Positions 1-9,676 of a stretch of 64,000 nt of DNA are shown in pieces (positions within the stretch are counted from its first letter, which is position 1; every line of letters begins with the position of its first letter). The notes beneath the pieces were generated by a model that saw only the letters and a list, made by a program, of their open reading frames with translations, was not told where the DNA came from and made no database searches. Position numbers and translations under genes: made by a program. The DNA is taken from assembly GCF_000334215.1 (NCBI RefSeq), contig NZ_AMQY01000010.1:1-64000 (forward strand). Direction: 5' to 3'. Source of the DNA: Vreelandella jeotgali Hwa. GTDB lineage: Bacteria; Pseudomonadota; Gammaproteobacteria; Pseudomonadales; Halomonadaceae.

Positions 1-986
1 TGTCGGGTCCCGTGTGATTGACAACTCGTTTGGTAAATAGCTCAGGTCGCTTGGCCTGCCACTCCTTCATCGCCGTGATCGGTGATTGATGATGCAGCGC
101 CTTCTGAGAGATGTGGTGATTGTACAGCCAAGCGTAGCGTTTGAGCGTCTTGCTCCAGGTCCTCGCCTGAGGTATAGCGCCGGGTCGCCAGCACGTCGCT
201 GATGCGGCCGTTGAACCGCTCTACCATACCGTTTGTCTGCGGCCTTCCCGGCTTGATCAGGCGATGGTCGATACCATGGGTCTGGCACTGCTGGTCGAAG
301 GGGTGGCGGCCGCTGGGCTTGCGCTCACCTGCCCGCGTAAAGCGATCGGTGAACGACTTGCCGTTATCAGTCAGCACCGTCTGGATCGTGAAGGGAGCCT
401 TCTCCTCCACACGCTTCATGAACGCCTTGGCATCCTTGGCGGACTGGCTGCTCCTGACCTCCAGATAGACCCAGCGTGTGGCACGGTCGATGGCGACATA
501 CAGGTAGCGCTTCTGCTCCTCGTCGGGCATCTGGGGCAGGTGCTTGATGTCGATATGCACGTACCCGGGCTCGTAGTCCTTGAAGGGCTTGTGCCGGGGC
601 TTGTCATCATCTCCGGCATCCTGACGGGCCAGTTCTGCCAGTGTCGGCACCTCGCGGCGCTTGAGCATGCGATGCAGGCCTGAGCGGGACAGTCGAGGGT
701 TCAAGAACTCACGTGCCACGACAAGCAGGTCATCCAGACCGAGGCGCAGGAATTCGCGGGCGGCGATCAGCACCTCCTCCTGCTCGGACGTGAGCGTGGC
801 CAGCAGGTTATGACGCGTATGGGGCCGATCATAAACATCCTCACGGTACCGCCAACGCCGGATGGTCGCGGTGGAGACGCCAAACTGGCGGGCCAGCTCG
901 CTATCCGTGATGCTGGAGGGTGCCGCCTGGATCTCGGCACGAATCTTCGGTGTCGTCGTGGCCTGCTTATGCAGCTTGATGTCCAT
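1..986 (-). pseudogene. IS481 family transposase, frameshifted near the C terminus
   Basis: The protein starts at 986 with an N-terminal helix-turn-helix (SDSELARQFGVSTATIRRW type) followed by an rve/DDE integrase core. The catalytic acidic residues are visible as HIDIKHLP, LTDNGKSF and NGMVERFNG. Around position 150 the sequence has one base too many (CAAG-ACG where homologues have CAG-ACG). The annotated frame then runs into unrelated sequence and stops at 42, while the family C terminus (LKRYAWLYNHHIS, then KRPELFTKRVVNHTG) continues in the next frame to the left edge. The catalytic core is intact, but the C terminus needs a frameshift, so the gene is called broken. A sequencing error could give the same picture. 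Confidence 0.8.
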
Positions 987-1077
987 GAACCTGCTCCCGA
1001 ATGAATTGCTGTAGAAGCTCTCTGGCTGCGAGCAGAGGATAACTCCTATAGCTCATTTGATCATCCGGGACCCTACA
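1..1077 (-). mobile_element. IS481-type insertion sequence
   Basis: The two ends are imperfect inverted repeats starting TGT: the left end reads TGTCGGGTCCCGTGTGAT and the complement of 1060-1077 reads TGTAGGGTCCCGGATGAT. Between them lies a single transposase gene on the minus strand, as in IS481 elements of about 1.1 kb. The window begins exactly at the left end, so the target duplication cannot be checked. The element ends 109 bp past the stop of the adjacent receptor gene and does not interrupt it. The transposase carries a frameshift, so the copy is probably inactive. Confidence 0.85.
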
Positions 1078-1186
1078 GATAGCCTCGAAAGCGACTCGGC
1101 TACCGGAAACCGGCACAGATCTTCCTGGGGAAGATTCAGGATCGCTGAACACCGTAGATGCTGCACTCATTATTTGAATTCAGGGG

Positions 1187-3298
1187 TTAGAACCGGTACT
1201 TCAGGCTCCCAACTACGCTGCGCTCTTCCCCATAATAGCACCAATACTCACATCCGCTGACGTACTCCTCGTCGGTCAAGTTGTTGACGTTGACCTGGGC
1301 GGTCCACTGTGGAGTAAGATCATAGCTGGCCTTAGCGTCCCACAAGGTATAAGAATCTACCTGAGTATCCGAGTATTGCGGGCTATCCTTAGATTCGCCC
1401 ACATAACGTACGCCACCACCGATATTCAGGCCGCGTAACAACCCCTGGGCCTCATAATCCATCCACAGTGAAGCCTGATTGCGAGGAATCAGGCCGGCGC
1501 GAACATCTTTCTGAGCCTGGCTGAGATCAACGCGCACGTCGGTATAGGTATAGGCTGCAGTAACCTTGAGTTCATCGGTAACATAACCCACGCCCTCGAC
1601 TTCAAAGCCCCGGGACTTACGCTTGCCACCTTGACGATTCGACGACTCGCCGCTGACGTAGAGGGTGTCAGATTCTTCGAGATCAAAGACCGACGTAGTC
1701 ACATAGCCGTCGAGCCAGCTCGGCGCGTACTTAACGCCCAGCTCCCACTGCTCACCTTCACTCGACTGGTAAACATTACCGTCAGGGTCGGTACCAATCT
1801 GCGGCGAGAATGACTCACTATAGCTTAAATAGGGTGAAACACCGTAGTCGCCGAGGTACATCATACCGCCAGAAAAGGTCATCTCATCCTCGCGACCCCC
1901 GCCATTATCCTGACCGTCAATACGATTGGTCACGTCAACGCTGTCATGACGAAGGCCGGCGAGAAAGATCCAGCGATCATCCATACGCAGCTGATCTTGA
2001 GCGTAGAAGCCAAGCTGCTCCTTGCCCTCCTGGTGTTCAGTGCCACTGCGTGACGACGGTGTGAAGTTGCCATAGTCAGGATCGAAGATATCGAAGGGAC
2101 CACCGAAAGCAGCATCGTCGTAATTGTCGTAGTTGATATCCAGGTCTTGATAGTCGAAGCCAAGCAGCAAGGTGTTCTCTAGACGATCAGTATACCAGTG
2201 GCCGATCGCGCGGCTATCCACTGTGATGGCATCGTAGTCACCATCGCGGTAAGTCATTCCACGCTGAGCATGGCGATCATCGAGCATATACGACACATAG
2301 ACATCACGCTCGAGCAGATCCAGATGACTATAGCGCAGGTTCTGCTCAAGGTCCCAGGTATCGTTGAGGCTGTGACTCAGCTCATAGCCCAGCGCCCACT
2401 GCTCGTGCTCCTGCCTCTCATAGCCGGGCTCGCCCAGGTTGTCCTCGGGATCAAGCTTGCCAAACGGCGTATTGTTCACAGTGCCATGGGGCAATTTGAA
2501 GCCGTTGGTCGGCGTCCCGTGATCTTTCAGATAGCTGGCAAGGAAGGTAATGCCGGTGTTATCCGAAAGGTCCACCTCTAGACTTGGTGCCAGATAAACG
2601 CGCTGGTTGTCAGTATCCTCAATGGCGCCATCACCTTCGCGGAATAACCCAACCATGCGATAGCGAGCGTCATCGCGGTCGGCCACGGGGCCAGACACAT
2701 CGATACCCACCTGCTTATGATCATTGCTTCCGGCCTGCAGCTCGACCAGGCCCCGACGCTCTTCGGTAGGCCGCTTGCTGACAGCGTTGATCACGCCGCC
2801 CGGAGGGGCTTCCCCATACAGGATGGAGGCAGGCCCCTTGAGTAACTCGACGCTTTCAAGACCAAAGGGTTCGGTGCTCCACCAGAAGTAGCCGCCTTCG
2901 CGAAACTGGCGCAGCCCATCCTGATAGGTGGAATCCTCGGCGTTGAAACCGCGAAGGTAGAACCAGTCGGCCTTGTTGTCCTGCCCAAAGGGCTGAGACA
3001 GCACGCCGCTGCGGTATCGAAATACCTCGTCATACTTATTGACCTGGCGGTTATCAAGCTCTTCGCGAGATACCTGGGAAGTGGAGCGCGGCGTCTCCAA
3101 TATCGGCGCATCGACCTTGAGCGCTGTGCCGGTTACAACCATGGTATCGGTATTGACGTCGGCAACGGCGTCAGATTGCGCAAGGGCCAAAGGCGAGATG
3201 CCTAGCAAGGAGAAGGAGAGCGTTAGCCCCATGCCACGGCGAATCGCTACGGTTACGGGAGACAGCCCGGAAAATGGCGGGAAAGTTTGCATCGACAA
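1187..3298 (-). CDS. TonB-dependent ferric siderophore receptor (hydroxamate type)
   Basis: A 703-residue outer-membrane receptor. A signal peptide ends near LAQSDA (about residue 40). The plug domain follows, with the TonB-box-like stretch DTMVVTG, the SVELLKGPASILYGE region and GGVINAVSKRP, then a 22-strand-type barrel ending in the typical aromatic C terminus LKYRF. The overall plan matches the FhuA/FoxA/FpvA superfamily, whose members import ferric siderophores using TonB energy. A CEYWCYYG segment near the C terminus is paralleled by CNSLDFCYFG in the second receptor of this locus, so the two are related paralogues. It is transcribed away from the exporter upstream (218 bp gap) and has a Fur-like site before its start, which fits iron repression. 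The ligand cannot be deduced from the sequence. Confidence 0.92.
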   Translation of the reverse strand: MSMQTFPPFSGLSPVTVAIRRGMGLTLSFSLLGISPLALAQSDAVADVNTDTMVVTGTALKVDAPILETPRSTSQVSREELDNRQVNKYDEVFRYRSGVLSQPFGQDNKADWFYLRGFNAEDSTYQDGLRQFREGGYFWWSTEPFGLESVELLKGPASILYGEAPPGGVINAVSKRPTEERRGLVELQAGSNDHKQVGIDVSGPVADRDDARYRMVGLFREGDGAIEDTDNQRVYLAPSLEVDLSDNTGITFLASYLKDHGTPTNGFKLPHGTVNNTPFGKLDPEDNLGEPGYERQEHEQWALGYELSHSLNDTWDLEQNLRYSHLDLLERDVYVSYMLDDRHAQRGMTYRDGDYDAITVDSRAIGHWYTDRLENTLLLGFDYQDLDINYDNYDDAAFGGPFDIFDPDYGNFTPSSRSGTEHQEGKEQLGFYAQDQLRMDDRWIFLAGLRHDSVDVTNRIDGQDNGGGREDEMTFSGGMMYLGDYGVSPYLSYSESFSPQIGTDPDGNVYQSSEGEQWELGVKYAPSWLDGYVTTSVFDLEESDTLYVSGESSNRQGGKRKSRGFEVEGVGYVTDELKVTAAYTYTDVRVDLSQAQKDVRAGLIPRNQASLWMDYEAQGLLRGLNIGGGVRYVGESKDSPQYSDTQVDSYTLWDAKASYDLTPQWTAQVNVNNLTDEEYVSGCEYWCYYGEERSVVGSLKYRF

Positions 3299-3369
3299 AG
3301 GCCTTGATATGGCAGCGGGAAAAGATCATGGCCGGCTTACCGGGTCGCATGTGAAACATGTTCCGGGAT

Positions 3370-3388
3370 GCTAATCGTTTTTATTTGC
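3370..3388 (-). promoter_or_regulatory. Fur-box-like site upstream of the siderophore receptor
   Basis: On the minus strand the site reads GCAAATAAAAACGATTAGC, about 12 of 19 matches to the classical Fur consensus, 72 bp upstream of the receptor start in a locally AT-rich stretch. Position and gene function support it; the match alone is weak. Confidence 0.4.
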
Positions 3389-3516
3389 AGGCGCAATCAC
3401 GCGTATTCCAGCGTCGTCTGCTGGCAACGATTACCTCACCATACGGGCGCGGATTTCTGACATTGGCATAAAGGCGCCGAAAGCTCCGAAACCGATAGCC
3501 GGACGCTGCGGGTCTC

Positions 3517-5184
3517 TCACAGGTCTTCGTTCAGCCTCGCGACGGCGTCTTTACTGACTCGCTCACGACTGGCTCCGGTCAGTTCGCTCAAGTGGCCCGC
3601 TCGCATTTCGTAGAGACGATCAGCATGGTGAAAATAATGATCGTCGTGGCTGATCGCAAATACCGTCTTGCCCATGTCCTTGAGCAGCGGCAGCAGGTCG
3701 CGATAGAAGAACCGACGGAACTGCGGATCCTGATCGGCGGCCCACTCGTCGAGCAACAGAATATCGCGCTCTTCGGCCACCGCCATCAGCAGAGCTAGAC
3801 GCTTGCGCTGCCCCTGGGATAGCGCTGGGTTGGTCACCCGCTGACCGTCAAAATGAAGTTTCTCGCGCATGGCAAGATGCTCAAGCCAAGTATCAACCAG
3901 AGACGAGTCAGCTGCCTCACCGCTGGGGCCAACAAGCCTGTCAAAGGGATGAAAATCGGTGAATACGGCCGAAAAGCGCTGGCGAAAGGCCTCCCACTCG
4001 CCCTCGCCAATCGCATACCCGTCAAGGCGAATCTCACCACCCTGGGGACGATACAGCCCCGTCAGCAGCTTCGCCAGCGTCGACTTGCCACTCCCGTTTC
4101 CGCCGATCAAGAAGACCATCTCGCCGCGTTTCAGCGTCAGATCAATGGGCCCAACAGCAAAGCCTTCACGGGCTTCGCTCGCGGCGTAACGAAAGCTGAC
4201 GCCCTTCAGCGTCAGGGACTCCCAGGCATCATCCCGGGTTTCTCTGCCGGCAAAGCCCCCGCGGTACTCGGTCAGAGCAAGGCTATGAAGCTTGTCGAAG
4301 GCCACCTGAGCGCTGAGCAGCGTTGGCAGCGCACCGACAGCCGAGATCAGCGGCGTGCGCAGGAATAGAAGCGTCAGCGAAAAGGTGGCGGCCACCTCGG
4401 TCGTCGCCCAACCGAGGCCGTTGGCAAGATAGAAGACCACGCCAATCGCACCAAGCATCATGATGTTGGACCAGTTCAGCGCACTCAAATGAAAGGTATC
4501 AGCGCGAATAATGTGATGACGATAGTGACACGCATCGCGGTCGTAGTCGTCCTCGTAGAGGCTTTGTGCACGCGCTCGGTTAAGCGCCAACTCCTTTCGC
4601 CCATGAATCACCGCCTCGAAATCAGCGTAGAGTCTGTCCTCGGTTTCTCGCACCTGAGCGAGGTGGCGATAAACCCGCGCCACCAGCCAGGAGCCACCGG
4701 CAATGGTGGCGCCTACCCAAACCGCCGTGACCCCGAGCAGGCTAGGCGACAGCCACGCCAGATAAGCCGCGGAACCAAGGGTCAGCACGACGCCTTGAAT
4801 CAGCTCGGGCAACCGCACAAAGGCGATAGTGATATTGCGTATATCGCTGGACAGGCTGGCCAGCAGCTCGGCGCTGCCGAGGTGCTCCAGGCGCTCGATG
4901 TCGGTATCAAGAACCTGCTTCACCAAGCGCCCACGCAAACCGTAGACGAAGTGGTGACCCAGGGTAGTCAGCGCCAGCTGGGCACCCAGGGTCACCACAA
5001 GCAGCAATACGATCACCCCCAGAAACATCGGCAGCACATGGCCTGGATTTCCCACGCTCTCGATCAATCGCTGATTGATGAAGGCAATAGCACCGATGCC
5101 AAGCGCTGCGCTAACCAAGCTCAAGACCATCACTGCAAGAAAAGGCCAGCGATAGTGGCGATAGACGACGCGTAGAAGGTCCAC
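3517..5184 (-). CDS. Cyclic peptide/siderophore export ABC transporter, PvdE/SyrD/YojI type
   Basis: A 555-residue half-transporter with six predicted membrane segments in residues 1-300 and an ABC ATPase in the C-terminal half. Walker A is GGNGSGKST (361-369). The signature is the variant [11 protein letters not shown], Walker B is [13 protein letters not shown], and the switch histidine is in AISHDDHYF. The [10 protein letters not shown] motif is characteristic of the YojI/PvdE/SyrD family, which moves non-ribosomal peptides, including siderophore precursors, across the inner membrane. It lies between a siderophore receptor and fhuF, so siderophore secretion is the likely role. No non-ribosomal peptide synthetase or hydroxamate gene is in the window, so the cargo is unknown. 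Confidence 0.88.
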   Translation of the reverse strand: MDLLRVVYRHYRWPFLAVMVLSLVSAALGIGAIAFINQRLIESVGNPGHVLPMFLGVIVLLLVVTLGAQLALTTLGHHFVYGLRGRLVKQVLDTDIERLEHLGSAELLASLSSDIRNITIAFVRLPELIQGVVLTLGSAAYLAWLSPSLLGVTAVWVGATIAGGSWLVARVYRHLAQVRETEDRLYADFEAVIHGRKELALNRARAQSLYEDDYDRDACHYRHHIIRADTFHLSALNWSNIMMLGAIGVVFYLANGLGWATTEVAATFSLTLLFLRTPLISAVGALPTLLSAQVAFDKLHSLALTEYRGGFAGRETRDDAWESLTLKGVSFRYAASEAREGFAVGPIDLTLKRGEMVFLIGGNGSGKSTLAKLLTGLYRPQGGEIRLDGYAIGEGEWEAFRQRFSAVFTDFHPFDRLVGPSGEAADSSLVDTWLEHLAMREKLHFDGQRVTNPALSQGQRKRLALLMAVAEERDILLLDEWAADQDPQFRRFFYRDLLPLLKDMGKTVFAISHDDHYFHHADRLYEMRAGHLSELTGASRERVSKDAVARLNEDL

Positions 5185-5464
5185 GGCAGCACCCGACGTT
5201 GTTGGAGGCGATAAAAGATAAGGCGCCGCTCAGTTCCTGAAGAACGGCGGCGGCGTATTGTGGCTCAGTGGAGTAGACCGAGCAAAGCCCCTATCCCCCG
5301 CCAGCCCGGCGCTATCCCTCTACTCCCCTGAAAGCAGCGTGCTGTCGAGTCCAGATGATCGCTTAGATCGTTTTCCACCGATGCCGGATACGACCACCTC
5401 TGACTGAATTCAAGCAACAAATACAGCACCCGAGGTGGTGAAATTAATGCAAGACATCGCTATT

Positions 5465-5483
5465 GAATTTAATAACTATTCGC
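5465..5483 (+). promoter_or_regulatory. Fur-box-like site upstream of fhuF
   Basis: The site GAATTTAATAACTATTCGC has GAAT/ATTC arms around an AT-rich centre and about 12 of 19 matches to the Fur consensus. It lies 77 bp before the fhuF start, where iron repression would be expected. Inference from a partial match and context. Confidence 0.45.
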
Positions 5484-5493
5484 ATTTAGTATC

Positions 5494-5505
5494 TGTAGGG
5501 TCCCG
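5494..5505 (+). repeat. Solitary IS481 terminal-repeat sequence
   Basis: TGTAGGGTCCCG is identical to the outer 12 bases of the right end of the IS481 element at 1-1077. There is no transposase beside it. It may be the scar of a lost copy or chance. Confidence 0.4.
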
Positions 5506-5559
5506 CTGAAAACTTTACCTAACCACTGTGGTGGTCTCCCGCCCGCTTTCGGATACGCC

Positions 5560-6321
5560 ATGACGCTCGCCCTTTCACACCTCTACTACGGTCCCCTTGA
5601 GCACTTTACGCCCCCGGTCATCGGTGAGGCCTTTCCAAGTGATGCCATCTGCGGCGAATCCTTGTTGGACGCCTCCGTGCTCAGTGATCTACTGGCTCGT
5701 TTTGCTCTCCAACACGAAGGAGACGACCTCAAGGCTATCGCTTCGCTATGGTCAAAGTGGCATTTCGCCAACGTAGCAGCGCCGGCGCTGGCTGCTAACC
5801 TGCTGCTAGCACGGGAACTGCCGCTGGCGCTCGACGAAATGGCCATCATCACCAATGAAGAAAGCCGTACCACGCAGCTTGTCCTGCTTCACGAAGGCAA
5901 GCCGCTGGGCTCTCTTGATGCCTTTACCCGCTTCGAGCAGCTTCTTCAGGGCCACATTGCCCCTTTGATAGAAAAGCTAGCCGGTCTCTCGGGTGCTTCA
6001 CCCAAAGTATTCTGGAGTAATTTCGGCAACTACTTCGAATACTTTTCCCACGCTACGGCGGAGCACCCCATGGCCCTGTCAGGTTTGGCCGAAGAACCTC
6101 TACGCCTGATCAAGCATCGCGCCTATCCCGATGGACGACGCAACCCGCTGTTCATGCCGGTGCGTTATCTGGCCGATAAAAGTGAAAAGAGCTGCCGCAC
6201 TCGGCGGCTCTGCTGTCTTCGCTACCGCCTGCCCGAATTTTCCTACTGCGGCAACTGCCCGCTGGAATGCACACGGTCTCAATCCACCTCAGGGGACGCA
6301 CCGCGTGCAGATCTACGCTGA
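5560..6321 (+). CDS. fhuF: Siderophore-iron reductase FhuF
   Basis: A 253-residue cytoplasmic ferric reductase family protein. It carries the FhuF [2Fe-2S] signature near the C terminus, CC-X10-C-X2-C, with Cys218, Cys219, Cys230 and Cys233. FhuF proteins release iron from imported hydroxamate siderophores by reduction. The gene opens the rightward operon fhuF-araC-receptor-fhuCDB, and its 3' end overlaps the proposed GTG start of the regulator by 17 bases, which suggests translational coupling. Residues 150-200 (FWSNFGNYFEYF, RRNPLF) fit the family. An upstream Fur-like dyad supports iron control. Confidence 0.9.
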   Translation: MTLALSHLYYGPLEHFTPPVIGEAFPSDAICGESLLDASVLSDLLARFALQHEGDDLKAIASLWSKWHFANVAAPALAANLLLARELPLALDEMAIITNEESRTTQLVLLHEGKPLGSLDAFTRFEQLLQGHIAPLIEKLAGLSGASPKVFWSNFGNYFEYFSHATAEHPMALSGLAEEPLRLIKHRAYPDGRRNPLFMPVRYLADKSEKSCRTRRLCCLRYRLPEFSYCGNCPLECTRSQSTSGDAPRADLR

Positions 6322-7246
6322 AGACTTGAAAAAATTTGGCGCGCGCCACGGCATCCTCTATCGCTTTGGCGACAACGATTTCCTCGGCGAGAACCAGGCA
6401 AGTCAGATGCCGTCGCGCCCGATCCTTAGCGGTCACGTGCTCGAAGAAACGCCCCGCCCCGGCTGGCTGATGACCTTTTCCGACGTCGACGTACTTGAAC
6501 CCTACGACTCCTGTTCGCGTCTGGTCGCCCCGCTATTTATCTGTATCGTTCTAAAGGGGTCGATCGACGTCTGCATCGGCTCGCGGCGACATCGGCTAAA
6601 TGCCGGCAATGCCATGAGCGCCCGTCTCGCCGAGCAGTTGCCGCTACAGGTCCACCAGGCCGCCGGCCAACGCCTGATAACGCTCAATCTGGCGCTGGAA
6701 GGTGACGCTATCGAGGCGCTGAGCCAGCAACCCGCCATCGGGCCACTGCTTGCAGCCGATAGGCCGCACCTGCATCTGTGGACGCTGCCAGGCTATGTGA
6801 CGCCAATGCTTGAGCAAGTCACTGCCCCTCAGCCGTCTGCCGGCCAGCACTGCCTGCTGCTAGAGGCGATCTGCCTGCAGCTGCTATCCCACGGGCTGCC
6901 CCACCGCGACTACATCCGCTGTTCAGGCATCTCACCCGGCGAGCGCGAACGTCTTGAACGAGTCAGACGCCGGCTCCATAACGCTCCCACCGAGTCTCAT
7001 ACTTTGGCAGATCTCGCGCTCCAGGCCTCGATGAGTCAAACAAGCCTACGCACCAAGTTCCAGCGCTGCTTCGGTCTGTCGCTATTCGACTACCTGCGCG
7101 AACGTCGGCTGCAGCTTGCCTATCAACTCCTCCAACAGGGTTATAGCGTGCAACAGGCGGCTCACTTGGGCGGCTACAATCACGCTACTAACTTCTCCAC
7201 TGCCTTCCGCCGCCGCTTCGGCATGTCGCCAAGCGCCTTGGCCTGA
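6305..7246 (+). CDS. AraC/PchR-type transcriptional regulator of siderophore uptake
   Basis: A regulator with two C-terminal helix-turn-helix motifs (LADLALQASMSQTSLRTKFQRCFG, then the QQAAHLGGYNHATNFSTAFRRRFG region), the AraC family hallmark. The N-terminal part resembles ligand-binding regulators such as PchR that sense a ferri-siderophore. The longest open frame begins at 6131 inside fhuF, but GTG at 6305 has an AGGGGA ribosome site about nine bases upstream and gives a normal 313-residue protein, so it is preferred; ATG 6410 is a shorter alternative. Its place between fhuF and the second receptor suggests it activates these genes when the siderophore is present. Confidence 0.8.
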   Translation: MQIYAEDLKKFGARHGILYRFGDNDFLGENQASQMPSRPILSGHVLEETPRPGWLMTFSDVDVLEPYDSCSRLVAPLFICIVLKGSIDVCIGSRRHRLNAGNAMSARLAEQLPLQVHQAAGQRLITLNLALEGDAIEALSQQPAIGPLLAADRPHLHLWTLPGYVTPMLEQVTAPQPSAGQHCLLLEAICLQLLSHGLPHRDYIRCSGISPGERERLERVRRRLHNAPTESHTLADLALQASMSQTSLRTKFQRCFGLSLFDYLRERRLQLAYQLLQQGYSVQQAAHLGGYNHATNFSTAFRRRFGMSPSALA

Positions 7247-7308
7247 CGCTTATGTCATCTCGCATAACGCTTGCGTCATTGCGCATAGCCGCAAATGGCC
7301 CTCGAAAT

Positions 7309-7325
7309 GTAATAATTTGCATTAC
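7309..7325 (+). promoter_or_regulatory. Fur-like dyad upstream of the second receptor
   Basis: GTAATAATTTGCATTAC is a perfect 5-bp dyad (GTAAT/ATTAC) in an AT-rich stretch about 70 bp before the receptor start. Similar sites are operators for Fur-family repressors. It could instead bind the AraC-type regulator encoded just upstream. Confidence 0.45.
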
Positions 7326-7395
7326 CAATAAAGTTCAATCTCGGCCTCAATCCGTCGGCCCCAAGGCGAGAGGCCCCGACCGGTAAGTGAATGAC

Positions 7396-9558
7396 ATGCA
7401 CTTTTGCCCATTGCTCTCCTCTCGACTGCCTTACTCCGTGAAAGTCGGACCTGCCCTGCTGGCGGCCAGCCTCTCTTCGGCAGCGTTGGCGCAAGACACC
7501 GCGTTTGATGCGGCCACCGCCAATAGCAGCGGCTCTGCGGCTGACGCCTCAGCGCTCACTCCCATGACCGTGACTGGCCAGGCTGCGACCAAAACCGAGA
7601 CACCGTTTCGCGAAACGCCGCAGGCGACGTCCACCGTCACCGCCGAGGACATTGAGCAGCGCGGCGCCCAGACCGTTCAGCGCGCACTCGACTACTCTCC
7701 CGGCGTCTATACCAACCAAGTCGGTGCCTCGAACCGCTACGATTACATCGTGCTGCGCGGGTTTTCCGATGGCAGCCTGAGCAACACCTTTCTCGATGGC
7801 CTGAAACTGATGGGAGATACCAACTCCTACAGCTCGCTGAGTATCAATCCGTACATGCTTGAGTCTATCGAAGTGGTCAAGGGGCCGGCGTCGGTCCTCT
7901 ATGGCCGAGCCTCCCCCGGCGGTCTGGTAGCACTGAGTAGCAAACGCCCAGAGTTCACCGCCACACCCACCGGCGAGGTGCAGATCGGATTCGGCGACAA
8001 TAACCAAAAACGCGCTGCTTTTGATATCACCAGCAGCATCGATGACCAACAGCGCGCTGCCTTTCGCCTCACCGGTGTTGCCCAGGGCGCAGACACCCAG
8101 TTCGGGCCGGTCGAAGAAGAGAGCTATGCCATTGCACCGTCGTTGACCTGGGACATTACCGATGCCACGACTCTGAATCTGTCGGCCTATCTGTCCAGAG
8201 AGCCGGAGGGTGGCTATCACTCCGGCCTCCCCTATGAAGGCGCAGTGGACAGCCGTTTCGGGCCTCATATCGACAATGAGTTTTTCGAAGGCGAAGACGA
8301 CTACGACAAATTCGAGAGCGACCAGGTCCTGGTTGGCTACGATATCGAGCACCGCTTCAGCGACGACATCAGTGCTCGTCAGAAGGTGCGCTACCTGAAG
8401 TCTGACGTGGAGCTCAACCAAGTCTACGCCTTCGGCTGGGCCAGCGACACTGAGCTCAACCGCTACTACTCCGGCGGCGACGAATCGCTCAAGGCTTGGA
8501 CCGTCGACAACCAGTTTGAGGCCAGCGTTGCCACCGGCCCCATCGAACATCGTGTGCTCACCGGCCTCGACTACCAGACCCGCGACAATGACGTGGTCTG
8601 GATCTCCGGCACTTTTCCTGCCATTGATGCCTTCAACCCGAGCTACGGTGCCGATCCCATCGGCGACATCGCCGTCACCACCCGTGAGCAGCACAAGCTC
8701 GAGCAGACCGGCGTCTACCTGCAAGACCAGCTGAGCTGGGACCGCTGGCACCTGGCGCTCGGCGGGCGCTACGACTGGGTCAACATCGAAAACGAGAATC
8801 GCGATACCGGTGCCGTAAGCAAACTGGACGACACCCAGCTCAGCGGCCGCGCAGGCTTGCTGTACGCCTTCGATAACGGCATCTCTCCCTACGTGAGCTA
8901 CTCCACCTCGTTCACTCCAACGAGCTTCGTCGACGCCGCGGGCAATCTGCTCGAGCCGACAGAAGGTGAACAGGTCGAGACCGGGCTCAAGTTTGAACCC
9001 AACGGCACCCAGGACCAATATTCGGTCACGCTGTTTCATATCAACCAGAAGAATGTAGCAACCAAGGAGCAACCTACCGACCCCTACCGCGCCGTGGGCG
9101 AGATCGAATCCCGGGGCATCGAGCTCGAGGCGAACACTCAGCTGACCGAAGCGCTACGCCTGCAGGCGGGCTATACCTACACTGATATTACCTACTCAGA
9201 GAGTGACGATGGCAACGAGGGCAACAGCGCTATCTACGCGCCGAAACACAGCGCTTCCGTGTGGGGCTACTACGATTTCATGAAGGGGCCGCTTACCGGC
9301 CTTAACACTGGACTTGGCGTACGCTATCACGCCGATATTCAGGCCGACCGCGCCAATACCGAGATGGTGCCGGACTATACGCTGGTCGATGCGACCCTGG
9401 GCTACGACTTCAGCCAGGTTGGCCTTGAGGGCATGTCCGCCCGCCTCAACGTCAACAATCTGCTGGACAAGGAGTACGTGGCGTCATGCAACTCGCTGGA
9501 CTTCTGCTACTTCGGCGCCGAGCGTAACGTCAATGCCACTCTGAGCTATCGTTTCTAG
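7396..9558 (+). CDS. TonB-dependent ferric hydroxamate siderophore receptor, FhuA/FoxA-like
   Basis: An outer-membrane receptor of about 720 residues. A signal peptide ends at AALAQD. The TonB box LTPMTVTG is followed by the plug with SIEVVKGPASVLYGRASPGG and the barrel, which closes with TLSYRF. ATG 7396 is used; an in-frame GTG at 7387 would add three residues and neither has a strong ribosome site. It lies upstream of fhuCDB, so it is the likely entry route for a ferric hydroxamate that these components carry inward. It is related to the receptor at 1187-3298 but differs in its extracellular loops, so the two may bind different siderophores. Confidence 0.92.
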   Translation: MHFCPLLSSRLPYSVKVGPALLAASLSSAALAQDTAFDAATANSSGSAADASALTPMTVTGQAATKTETPFRETPQATSTVTAEDIEQRGAQTVQRALDYSPGVYTNQVGASNRYDYIVLRGFSDGSLSNTFLDGLKLMGDTNSYSSLSINPYMLESIEVVKGPASVLYGRASPGGLVALSSKRPEFTATPTGEVQIGFGDNNQKRAAFDITSSIDDQQRAAFRLTGVAQGADTQFGPVEEESYAIAPSLTWDITDATTLNLSAYLSREPEGGYHSGLPYEGAVDSRFGPHIDNEFFEGEDDYDKFESDQVLVGYDIEHRFSDDISARQKVRYLKSDVELNQVYAFGWASDTELNRYYSGGDESLKAWTVDNQFEASVATGPIEHRVLTGLDYQTRDNDVVWISGTFPAIDAFNPSYGADPIGDIAVTTREQHKLEQTGVYLQDQLSWDRWHLALGGRYDWVNIENENRDTGAVSKLDDTQLSGRAGLLYAFDNGISPYVSYSTSFTPTSFVDAAGNLLEPTEGEQVETGLKFEPNGTQDQYSVTLFHINQKNVATKEQPTDPYRAVGEIESRGIELEANTQLTEALRLQAGYTYTDITYSESDDGNEGNSAIYAPKHSASVWGYYDFMKGPLTGLNTGLGVRYHADIQADRANTEMVPDYTLVDATLGYDFSQVGLEGMSARLNVNNLLDKEYVASCNSLDFCYFGAERNVNATLSYRF

Positions 9559-9592
9559 CGGCCGAAAAGAATGGCGTATTGACATTTCCGCT

Positions 9593-9611
9593 GGAATTGA
9601 TAACCATTACC
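9593..9611 (+). promoter_or_regulatory. Fur-box-like site upstream of fhuC
   Basis: GGAATTGATAACCATTACC matches the Fur consensus at 14 of 19 positions, the best match in this locus. It lies 65 bp before the fhuC start, which suggests a separate iron-controlled promoter for fhuCDB. Confidence 0.6.
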
Positions 9612-9676
9612 TTTTCGTGTTTTTCAACTCCTCCTACAGCATCATCTCTCGCGCGGGAGATGATGCGGAGACCATG

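Larger units (their letters stand above)
5185..5559. other. Divergent intergenic region between exporter and fhuF
   Basis: No gene is seen in these 375 bases. The region must hold the promoters of the leftward exporter and the rightward fhuF operon. It contains a Fur-like dyad at 5465-5483 and an isolated 12-bp copy of the IS481 terminal sequence at 5494-5505, each listed separately. Confidence 0.6.

Noticed and set aside
5185..5559. A small gene between exporter and fhuF
   Set aside because: No frame with a start, ribosome site and plausible product was found; the region is regulatory.
7549..9072. 507-codon antisense open frame inside the siderophore receptor
   Set aside because: The plus strand is a clear TonB-dependent receptor; the antisense product has no recognisable family.
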